This document shows positions 1-5,827 of a stretch of DNA of 7,946 nt, one piece after another. The first letter of the stretch is position 1; each line of letters starts with the position of its first letter. The notes beneath the pieces are model-generated. The model had not been told where the DNA came from, did not search any database, and saw only the letters and a program-made list of their open reading frames with translations. Origin of the DNA: Bacteroidota bacterium (lineage in GTDB: Bacteria; Bacteroidota; Bacteroidia; Bacteroidales; VadinHA17); NCBI GenBank assembly GCA_021816545.1, contig JAKAXP010000106.1, forward strand, positions 1 to 7,946. The letters run 5' to 3'. Made by a program: the position numbers and the translations under genes.

Positions 1-1
1 A

Positions 2-850
2 GGACTCAATGTGAAAACCGGTGAATATATCCTTGCAATTGACGGCCGCGATCTGACGGCAGATAAAAACATTCACAGCTTCCTGGAGAACACTGACGGA
101 AAGATTGTTGAGCTCACGGTTGGTCCCAACCCCGATTACGACGGATCACGTGTAATAAAGGTTGTACCGGTTGGCAACGAGCTCAGCCTCAGGAACCGTG
201 ACTGGGTTGAGGGTAACCTGAAAAAAGTTACGGAAGCCACCGGAGGCAAGGTTGCATATGTATACGTTCCCAATACTTCCGGCCAGGGGCATGAGTACTT
301 CAAGAGGTATTTCTTTCCGCAGGCGAACAGGAAGGCAATCATAGTCGACGAGAGGTTCAACGGCGGCGGAATGATTGCTGATTACTACATTGACCTGCTG
401 CAGCGACCGTTGCAGTCGTACTGGAATATGAGGTACGGCAATGATCTGAAGACTCCCAGTGCCTCGATACAGGGGCCGAAGGTGATGATAATCGATGAGA
501 CTGCCGGTTCGGGAGGAGACATGCTTCCCTGGATGTTCAGGAAGTTCGGGGTTGGAACCCTGGTCGGTAAACGCACCTGGGGCGGGCTGGTAGGTACGCT
601 CGGCTTCCCGGAGCTGATGGACGGTGGGATGGTGACTGCACCAAACCTTGCAATCTGGACCGAGGACGGATTTGTGGTAGAGAACGTTGGCGTTGCCCCT
701 GACATTGAGGTGGAACAGTGGCCTGCCGATGTAATTGAAGGCAGGGATCCGCAGCTTGAGAAGGCCATTGAGGTAGCCCTGAAGGAGCTCGAAAAGAACC
801 CGCCTGTTGATCCGGTCAGACCGGCCTATCCGATAAGAGTAAGAAAATAA
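2..850 (+). CDS. Tricorn-type S41 serine protease, C-terminal part (5' truncated)
   Basis: This is the C-terminal part of a tricorn-like peptidase, a large multidomain serine protease that cleaves oligopeptides. The frame is open from base 2, and the GTG at 11 is an internal valine inside a PDZ motif (GLNVKTGEYILAIDGRDL), so the true start lies left of the window. Counting that valine as residue 1, the PDZ domain spans about 1-55 and the S41 catalytic domain about 78-240. Visible motifs are DERFNGGG (113-120), AGSGGD (165-170) with the predicted nucleophile Ser167 (codon 509-511), and VENVGVAPDIEVE (223-235), whose glutamate probably matches the charge-relay Glu of archaeal tricorn. The catalytic His/Ser pair of the C1 domain precedes the PDZ in this family and is not in the window. 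The terminal motif rich in Pro and Arg is typical of bacterial homologues. Family assignment is firm. Periplasmic location is usual for Bacteroidota copies, but the signal region is not visible. Confidence 0.93.
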   Translation, partial: GLNVKTGEYILAIDGRDLTADKNIHSFLENTDGKIVELTVGPNPDYDGSRVIKVVPVGNELSLRNRDWVEGNLKKVTEATGGKVAYVYVPNTSGQGHEYFKRYFFPQANRKAIIVDERFNGGGMIADYYIDLLQRPLQSYWNMRYGNDLKTPSASIQGPKVMIIDETAGSGGDMLPWMFRKFGVGTLVGKRTWGGLVGTLGFPELMDGGMVTAPNLAIWTEDGFVVENVGVAPDIEVEQWPADVIEGRDPQLEKAIEVALKELEKNPPVDPVRPAYPIRVRK

Positions 851-857
851 TTGGAGT

Positions 858-889
858 AGTCGGCAGTTAGCAGTACCAGTCGGCAGTTA
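858..889. repeat. 12-bp direct repeat, two copies
   Basis: AGTCGGCAGTTA occurs at 858-869 and again, identical, at 878-889, a 20-bp period. It begins 7 bp after the tricorn stop codon and leads straight into the 8-bp array that follows. I read it as the left end of the composite repeat region. No function can be assigned from the sequence. Confidence 0.75.
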
Positions 890-892
890 TAC

Positions 893-940
893 TGACCGCA
901 TGACCGCATGACGGCATGACTGGATGACTGCAAGACTGCA
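893..940. repeat. Degenerate 8-bp tandem repeat, six units
   Basis: Six consecutive 8-bp units fill this stretch: TGACCGCA twice, then TGACGGCA, TGACTGGA, TGACTGCA and AGACTGCA. The units drift gradually from left to right, as in a tandem array that grew by slippage and then mutated. The array abuts the hairpin core at 941, and a second array of equal length (48 bp) lies on the far side. Confidence 0.85.
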
Positions 941-1001
941 AGCGAGGATCCGCCATCAGGCGGAGACGAAGTCCCGATAGCAAAGCGCATCGGGAACCGC
1001 A
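941..1001. repeat. Two-hairpin palindromic core (REP-like)
   Basis: Two perfect stem-loops sit side by side. The first pairs TCCGCC (949-954) with GGCGGA (959-964) across a 4-base loop. The second pairs TCCCGAT (972-978) with ATCGGGA (989-995) across a 10-base loop. Neither is followed by a T-run, so a classical intrinsic terminator is not supported, although the hairpins could slow or stabilise the 3' end of the upstream transcript. The layout resembles short palindromic intergenic elements that recur across a genome. Whether this one recurs cannot be seen from one window. Confidence 0.7.
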
Positions 1002-1049
1002 AGACTTTCAGACTTTCAGACTTTCAGACACTCAGACACTCAGACTTTC
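1002..1049. repeat. 8-bp tandem repeat, six units, next to a start codon
   Basis: Six 8-bp units run in register: AGACTTTC three times, AGACACTC twice, AGACTTTC once. The array ends 5 bp before the ATG of the dehydrogenase gene and so takes the place where a ribosome-binding region would be. Reading in the dehydrogenase frame, the block is open from 920 to the ATG but contains no ATG, GTG or TTG, so an upstream start is unlikely. Slippage here would change leader length without altering the protein. Confidence 0.9.
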
Positions 1050-1054
1050 AAACC

Positions 1055-2137
1055 ATGAAAAAGTACAATCATAATGACCTGCTTGATTTCACCACCCGGG
1101 TATTCATGCAGATAGGATGCAGCCGCGAGGACGCTGCTGCCGTTGCTGCTGTACTGGTAGCCGCCGAGCTGCGTGACCACTCATCCCACGGCATGATAAG
1201 GATACGTGAATATTATGAACTCTGGAAAAACGGCCGGGTGAATGTGATCCCTGACGTCAGGGTGGTGCATGAGACCCCGTCAACTGCCGTTGTAGACGGT
1301 GACAGGTGTTTCGGCATGGTCGCAGGTGTCAGGTCAATGCAACTGGCAATTGAGAAGGCGGCTGTCACGGGTACCGGATGGGTGGCAGTGCGCAATTCAA
1401 ATCATTTCGGCATAGCCGGTTACTATGCAATGATGGCTCTTGAACATGACATGGTGGGTATCGCCGTCACCAACGCCAATCCGCTGGTGGTACCCACCCT
1501 GTCTGTAAGCCGCTTCCTCGGAACAAATCCGTTGGCGGTGGCGGTGCCGGCACTGGAGGAACCTCCTTTTGTGGCTGACTTCGCCACCACGCCTATTGCC
1601 CGGGGCAAACTGGCCGTATCGGAAAAAAAGGGTGAGAAAGTGCCGCTGGGCTACGTGCAGGACGCTGAGGGTAATCCGTCAGATGATCCCGGGATACTCC
1701 GCCACGGCGGCGGGATGGTCACCCTAGGGGGTGATCGCCTCCACGGGAGCCACAAGGGTTACTGCATGACAGCTGTGGTGGACATTTTCAGCTCATTGTT
1801 CAGCGGGGCAAACTTTGGCCCCTTTGTTCCTCCAAGTGTTGCTTACCTCCCAGTCCCGGAAAACCAGCCCGGAAAAGGGACAGGCCACTTCTTCGGAGCC
1901 ATGAGGATAGACGCATTCAGACCCGCGGATGAATTCAGAGCATCAATGGACCACTGGATCAGGACATTCCGCAATGCAAAACCTGCAAAGGGTGAGGAAA
2001 GGGTTTATATCCCGGGTGATCCCGAAAGGGAAGCAGAGGAAAGATTCCGGAGCGAAGGAATTTCAATCGTCCCCGCCGTGGAACAGGACCTGAGAGGGAT
2101 TGCAGCAGAACTCAGGATAAAGTTCCCGCATGATTGA
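1055..2137 (+). CDS. Ldh2-family malate/L-lactate (2-hydroxyacid) dehydrogenase
   Basis: A 360-residue cytosolic NAD(P)-dependent oxidoreductase of the Ldh_2 family (malate/L-lactate, ureidoglycolate or related 2-hydroxyacid dehydrogenases), with a fold unrelated to Rossmann lactate dehydrogenases. The length is normal for the family. Conserved blocks in order are RDHSSHG (40-46, with the family's active-site histidine region), NSNHFG (114-119), LGTNP (155-159), DFATT (175-179), GSHKGY (231-236) and GHFFGAMRIDAF (277-288). The ATG at 1055 is chosen because the frame upstream has no ATG, GTG or TTG before a stop at 917-919 and because the protein begins with a normal family N-terminus. There is no Shine-Dalgarno; an 8-bp repeat array reaches to within 5 bp. 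The gene is convergent with the next one, with a 75-bp gap in which I see no clear terminator hairpin. The substrate cannot be told from sequence: malate, lactate and other 2-hydroxyacids are all possible. Confidence 0.92.
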   Translation: MKKYNHNDLLDFTTRVFMQIGCSREDAAAVAAVLVAAELRDHSSHGMIRIREYYELWKNGRVNVIPDVRVVHETPSTAVVDGDRCFGMVAGVRSMQLAIEKAAVTGTGWVAVRNSNHFGIAGYYAMMALEHDMVGIAVTNANPLVVPTLSVSRFLGTNPLAVAVPALEEPPFVADFATTPIARGKLAVSEKKGEKVPLGYVQDAEGNPSDDPGILRHGGGMVTLGGDRLHGSHKGYCMTAVVDIFSSLFSGANFGPFVPPSVAYLPVPENQPGKGTGHFFGAMRIDAFRPADEFRASMDHWIRTFRNAKPAKGEERVYIPGDPEREAEERFRSEGISIVPAVEQDLRGIAAELRIKFPHD

Positions 2138-2212
2138 TCCGCGGGATTTGTGATCCGGAGGCAGGCTGTCTGACTACGGTCCTGTTCTTGGCCTTTCCAA
2201 ATCCGGCTCAGG

Positions 2213-4753
2213 TTATCTGACAATAATCTTGCTTACAGTCTTGCCCTTTTCGGTTCCGGCAATGATGAAATAGAGCCCGGCTGCCGGAACATTTGACATT
2301 GACACACTGTTGCCTGCTGCAAGTATCTCACGGTGCACCAGCACCCCGCTGAGGTTCCATATTTCGACCGATACCGGCTCGGACGAATCGCTCCCCTGTT
2401 CAATTATGATGCTTTCACCGCGTGAAACGGGATTGGGATAAAGTGTCAGGGGTACAGGCTGATTAACTTGTTCCACACCTGTTGATGAGCTGAGATCCCT
2501 GTCCCACTGGTACCACCTGGTATTTACGCTGGCTGTTCCTGTGACCCCCTCAACAAGCTTCAGCCTGTAGTCATGATGGGTCGTCCTCGTCTCCTCTCCC
2601 TTGTAAATGTAATCAGTGTTGCATATCACTGCAAATACGATTCCGTTGGCAGGTGCTTTTTCCAGCCGCAGGCTGCATTCACCCCCGAAGACAGGGTTGC
2701 TGTAGATAGCTTCACCGTCAGATGCACGGTAGCAAAGCTGGCATGACATATTGGGTGACATGGGCCTGAAATCCACAGTGACAGTGTTTCCTGTAACCTT
2801 CAGGGGAATCTGGTTTGCTCCTGACCAACCGGGTGTGGTAGCAGGGTCAGGTGTCAGAAGCCCGGTGCCGTCATTTGTTGTCTTCACATATGGGGTTGCA
2901 TACCAGACCGGAGGGTTCATCAGGCTGGGCTGCCACTCAGCCTTTATCTGGGTTCCGAACTGTGAATCGAGCAGGTCACGCACAGCTTTGGTCCATTTTC
3001 CCATGTCAACGAGCGCCTGTTTGGCCCTGTATTCCATTATCAGGCGCCGGATCTGCAAATCGCCGAGACCCTCTGCCATACCCTCAAGCACCCTGCCTGT
3101 ACAGTATCTCCATATCCAGGGTATGCTGCCCTTCCCAAGCGTCATTCCCAGGAAGGTTGGAAAAGTGTTGCTGTACTGCACACCTCCCAGAAGGTTTCTC
3201 CATGTGCATATCTGGGTGCTGCCGTCAAAGCGGTTCACCCCTTCGGCTGAAGGGCCCCCGAAGGAACCATCCTGCAGCCAGCCGCTGTAGCACTCTATGG
3301 GCATGAAGGGTGCCACAAAGGAGGCACCGTTGAGAAATCCCATGCTGCCGTAATTATCTGACTGAATGGCATATGCCTCCTGCTGAAGCCATGTGTTACC
3401 GCCCTCATGAAACCATCCGGCCTGCCTGCATCCCGGGAGATCAGCCAGAACGGAGTGAATTCCCTCATGAACCACTGCGCCGGTCTGGTACTCCCTGTCA
3501 TTGTAAGAACAGGAGGGATCAAAGCAGTAAACCGGGTAATATGAAATGAGTACCATTGGCCATGATTCACCATTGTATGTGATGCTGCTCTGCCACCCTC
3601 CCAGCTCTGTGTTGGAAGCATTGTCAGTACAGAGGCCCGAGCCGTAAAGGTAGACCGCACTCCTGTATCCCCTCTTTGCCCTTTTGTCAGGAGGCCATCC
3701 CATTACATCCCTGAAGTATGTAAAATCACGGTTCATTCTTTCAAGCATAGGGTTGACGGCAGCTGCCGTGACAAGCTTATTGGCAGAGGCTCCCCATCTG
3801 AAAGTCCACCATCCGGATGAGATATGACCAACCACCCCCGGACAATCGTCGAGGTCCTGACCCGGTGCCTGCAGTGCAGGGAACTCATCGCGGAAATTAT
3901 AGCTTATATTAGGACTGTATGCTGGCCAGGTGTAAGGATCGGAAAGCTGTGCACCGCTCCATATTGTAACGTAGAAGTACTGATGGGAAAATGCCCCGCA
4001 TTCATTGAGATATGACAATGTGTATGTTCCTGATTGTGCGGAAGTGGTGCCCTTAAGTTTGAGGCTCCGCGTTCCTGCTGCCAATCCTCCCGGACCAGAC
4101 CAGCTCCAGTTTCCTCCCTCGACGGGCACTACGTCAAGAAGCAGTGAGTCACCTGCAGCCACGCTTAAGGTGTTGCTGTTTTTTACTGCCTGGTTGCCGG
4201 CCTGAACTACCGGCGAAAGAACGGTCGGAGTACAGTTTGTGTTTGCCGTGCCGAACACTTTCCATTCAATTATCCCGGTAGCCATAAGACTTTTCATGTA
4301 AATACGAACCCGGTTGGTCCTGAAGACAGCACGTACCGGGTTGTACCTTTCAAGCTCTGTGCCTACGTGCACTGTGTCTGCCCAGACCGATCCGTTCCAT
4401 ACGGTAATGTAAGCATCCGTTGGCTTGTCTATCCCCAGCCCGTCATCCCACCAGTAGACAGATGAGGAGGTCACGTTCTGCGCCAGGGTCCATTCATACT
4501 GCACCCACTGATATTTTCCGTAGTCAGCCTCTCCGTTCCAGTTTCCGTATGCTCCATGGGAATGGTCCGCTGAACCGGCAGGCTCATAACCGTCCCTGAC
4601 AGCACCCAGGGTCTCCCATGAAGAAACGAACGAGGTTGACACGGTAGCAGAAAGGGCAAGATTCACTGAATCAGCCGCCTGCTGCCCGCTGAGATTCGTC
4701 AGGCATAGGGCAATTAGGGTTAGGGCCGTTAAGATTCTGGATAGTCTGTTCAT
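2213..4753 (-). CDS. Secreted gluzincin-like metallopeptidase with type IX sorting domain
   Basis: A predicted exported protein of 846 residues. Residues 1-23 form a signal peptide (Arg3 and Arg6, hydrophobic 7-20, probable cleavage after LSG). About 30-170 resemble a discoidin/F5-8 carbohydrate-binding domain. About 173-265 look like an Ig-type beta domain. About 285-610 contain the catalytic candidate HEGIH (429-433, DNA 3455-3469), followed by GWFHEGGNTW (446-455). Glu450 lies 17 residues after His433, matching the HExxH...W-x-x-EG layout of gluzincin zinc peptidases. A beta-rich region follows (about 615-735). Residues 766-846 match the type A Por/T9SS C-terminal sorting domain: LYPNPVSRGE, VEIWNLSGVLV, GLYFI, final SKIIVR. 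The start at 4753 is preferred over an in-frame ATG at 4840 because only it begins a signal peptide and because the upstream ATG lies at the probable promoter. Secretion by type IX is strong, peptidase activity is inferred, and the substrate is unknown. Confidence 0.85.
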   Translation of the reverse strand: MNRLSRILTALTLIALCLTNLSGQQAADSVNLALSATVSTSFVSSWETLGAVRDGYEPAGSADHSHGAYGNWNGEADYGKYQWVQYEWTLAQNVTSSSVYWWDDGLGIDKPTDAYITVWNGSVWADTVHVGTELERYNPVRAVFRTNRVRIYMKSLMATGIIEWKVFGTANTNCTPTVLSPVVQAGNQAVKNSNTLSVAAGDSLLLDVVPVEGGNWSWSGPGGLAAGTRSLKLKGTTSAQSGTYTLSYLNECGAFSHQYFYVTIWSGAQLSDPYTWPAYSPNISYNFRDEFPALQAPGQDLDDCPGVVGHISSGWWTFRWGASANKLVTAAAVNPMLERMNRDFTYFRDVMGWPPDKRAKRGYRSAVYLYGSGLCTDNASNTELGGWQSSITYNGESWPMVLISYYPVYCFDPSCSYNDREYQTGAVVHEGIHSVLADLPGCRQAGWFHEGGNTWLQQEAYAIQSDNYGSMGFLNGASFVAPFMPIECYSGWLQDGSFGGPSAEGVNRFDGSTQICTWRNLLGGVQYSNTFPTFLGMTLGKGSIPWIWRYCTGRVLEGMAEGLGDLQIRRLIMEYRAKQALVDMGKWTKAVRDLLDSQFGTQIKAEWQPSLMNPPVWYATPYVKTTNDGTGLLTPDPATTPGWSGANQIPLKVTGNTVTVDFRPMSPNMSCQLCYRASDGEAIYSNPVFGGECSLRLEKAPANGIVFAVICNTDYIYKGEETRTTHHDYRLKLVEGVTGTASVNTRWYQWDRDLSSSTGVEQVNQPVPLTLYPNPVSRGESIIIEQGSDSSEPVSVEIWNLSGVLVHREILAAGNSVSMSNVPAAGLYFIIAGTEKGKTVSKIIVR
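3404..3469 (-). other. Predicted zinc-binding centre HExxH + Glu
   Basis: Codons 429-450 of the secreted protein encode HEGIH and, 17 residues after its last histidine, a WFHEGG segment whose Glu450 (3404-3406) is the likely third metal ligand. Gluzincins such as thermolysin space their third ligand similarly (20 residues), and the Trp-x-x-Glu-Gly context is typical of peptidase MA-like families. The tripeptide HEG occurs twice, exactly 20 residues apart. Metal binding is inferred from pattern only. Confidence 0.65.
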
Positions 4754-4837
4754 GTTTGACAGTATGGAAGCAACAGTTTTAGTATTGGCAGCTCCGGTTC
4801 GTTCCCGGTTTTCCGGGGAAACAGATCCGGGCATATA

Positions 4838-4845
4838 CAAAAATA
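4838..4845 (-). promoter_or_regulatory. Bacteroidota -7 promoter element for the metallopeptidase gene
   Basis: Read on the minus strand this is TATTTTTG, an exact match to the Bacteroidota housekeeping -7 consensus TAnnTTTG. It lies within a strongly A+T-rich tract (about 4833-4887) unlike the surrounding sequence and would give a leader of roughly 75-80 nt to the ATG at 4753. I see no good TTG at the expected -33 distance, so the assignment rests on the -7 match, the A+T context and the position. Confidence 0.5.
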
Positions 4846-4883
4846 AGAAAATATTTATAAATGTATAAAAAACACTTATAAAA

Positions 4884-4940
4884 TCAATGGAGGTATGTCA
4901 TCTCCCGGGAGGAGGAAGATTCTTGGAGGTAGTCCATTGA
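4884..4940. repeat. Inverted and direct short repeats downstream of the nitroreductase
   Basis: TCAATGGA (4884-4891) and TCCATTGA (4933-4940) form a perfect 8-bp inverted repeat. Between them lie a 10-bp palindrome, CTCCCGGGAG (4902-4911), and two copies of GGAGGTA (4889-4895 and 4925-4931). The segment lies past the nitroreductase stop and just upstream of the metallopeptidase promoter. It could fold at the nitroreductase mRNA 3' end or serve as an operator, or it may be chance. No T-run marks a clear terminator. Confidence 0.35.
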
Positions 4941-4970
4941 GTTGAGGTCAGGCTCCGGTCCGGCAGGATT

Positions 4971-5717
4971 TCAGTGGCTCAGAAATCCCTGGTTTCTGAT
5001 AACTTCAAGATACTTTGCCGAAAAATACTCGTTGTCTCCCTTTTTGTAGCGGACATCGGTAAATACCTGGGCCAGGGTGGTTTTGTTATTTTCTGAGATG
5101 AACTGCTGAGAGTCAGAACGTGCTTCTTTTTCCCGGTAAAGGTCATCAATCATCCCGGGAGTAAAATCGCGGTATCTTTCATAATGGACAACTGCTTCCA
5201 GCGGCAGCCTGTCAGGTTGATCCGGGATCACGGCAGGCCACCCGAGCGTCACTGTGGCTACCGGCACAACCCCTTTCGGCAGATCAAGCACCTCTATTAT
5301 CTTATCTGCATTATAGGTGGCGGTCCCGAGGTAACATATGCCCAGCCCCTCCTCTTCTGCCGCATTGCATATTGTCTGGGCTGCAAGCAGCGCATCAATT
5401 GCTGCAGTCATGAAGGAGAGGAAGTTGTCGTACCCCGGGTCAGCCTGGCGCTGCCGGCACCATTTGTTGAATCGGTTGAAGTCGGCGCAGAATGTAAGCA
5501 CCACCGGAGCCTCCATAACCATAGGCTGGTTGAAGTGAGCCGGAGCTAGCATCCGTTTCATCTCCCGGTCACGGGTAACTATAATACTGTATACCTGCAT
5601 GTTGCCGGTGGTCGAAGTTCTGGTGCCGGCAGTCAGCAAACGGTCAAGAAGATTCTCATCAATATCGCGTGATTCGTATTTCCTGATGGTTCTCCTGTTG
5701 AAATATGTGCTGTTCAT
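4971..5717 (-). CDS. Nitroreductase-family FMN oxidoreductase (NfsA-like)
   Basis: A 248-residue cytosolic flavoprotein of the nitroreductase superfamily, which uses FMN and NAD(P)H to reduce nitro, quinone or flavin-type acceptors. Supporting segments are RRTIRKYESRDI (8-19), the usual phosphate-contacting arginines near the N-terminus; TGNMQ (37-41), matching the FMN-contacting loop after the second helix; EGLGICYLGTA (123-133), the glycine-rich flavin segment; and VTLGWPA (156-162), the conserved central strand end. The C-terminal extension (about 180-248, with FTPGMIDDLY) and overall length fit the larger NfsA-like subgroup rather than the shorter NfsB type. The ATG at 5717 begins a normal family N-terminus and no Shine-Dalgarno precedes it. 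It is transcribed in the same direction as the metallopeptidase gene but 217 bp apart, with a separate promoter candidate between them, and it is divergent from the Asp-box gene. Physiological substrate unknown. Confidence 0.9.
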   Translation of the reverse strand: MNSTYFNRRTIRKYESRDIDENLLDRLLTAGTRTSTTGNMQVYSIIVTRDREMKRMLAPAHFNQPMVMEAPVVLTFCADFNRFNKWCRQRQADPGYDNFLSFMTAAIDALLAAQTICNAAEEEGLGICYLGTATYNADKIIEVLDLPKGVVPVATVTLGWPAVIPDQPDRLPLEAVVHYERYRDFTPGMIDDLYREKEARSDSQQFISENNKTTLAQVFTDVRYKKGDNEYFSAKYLEVIRNQGFLSH

Positions 5718-5827
5718 TGTTATCAGTATTAATCCGCAGCAAAATAATTAAATAACGTTAAAAATTCAGCTGACAAATTTCCTTATCTTACCTTAGCAAT
5801 AGTTATTAACTGACCAAAACACCCCTT
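5718..5827. promoter_or_regulatory. Divergent A+T-rich promoter region
   Basis: These 110 bp separate two divergently transcribed genes, so both promoters must lie here. The stretch is A+T-rich compared with the genes. On the minus strand TTATTTTG (one mismatch to TAnnTTTG) precedes the nitroreductase start, and a TTTG lies further upstream, but the 26-base gap between them is longer than usual. On the plus strand I see only a poor match (TATCTTAC). The region is supported by geometry; the exact boxes are not. Confidence 0.45.

Noticed and set aside
11..13. GTG as the genuine start of the tricorn gene
   Set aside because: Codons before it (Gly-Leu-Asn) continue the conserved PDZ motif, and a tricorn protease needs upstream domains, so the gene is cut by the window edge.
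941..1001. Intrinsic terminator of the tricorn gene
   Set aside because: Both hairpins are followed by purine-rich or mixed sequence, not a T-run, and they lie about 100 bp past the stop; a dispersed palindromic element fits better.
893..1049. CRISPR array
   Set aside because: Units are 8 bp and contiguous with no unique spacers, and no cas genes are present.
920..1054. N-terminal extension of the dehydrogenase through the repeats
   Set aside because: The frame is open, but no ATG, GTG or TTG occurs in it, the translation is repeat-derived, and the family N-terminus begins at 1055.
2751..3306. Two overlapping plus-strand open frames of 151 and 179 residues
   Set aside because: They are antisense to the metallopeptidase gene, whose domains continue uninterrupted across the region; neither has a recognisable domain.
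4902..4911. CTCCCGGGAG as a stand-alone operator
   Set aside because: The inner TCCCGGGA also occurs within the nitroreductase coding sequence and the palindrome is short, so it is not supported alone.
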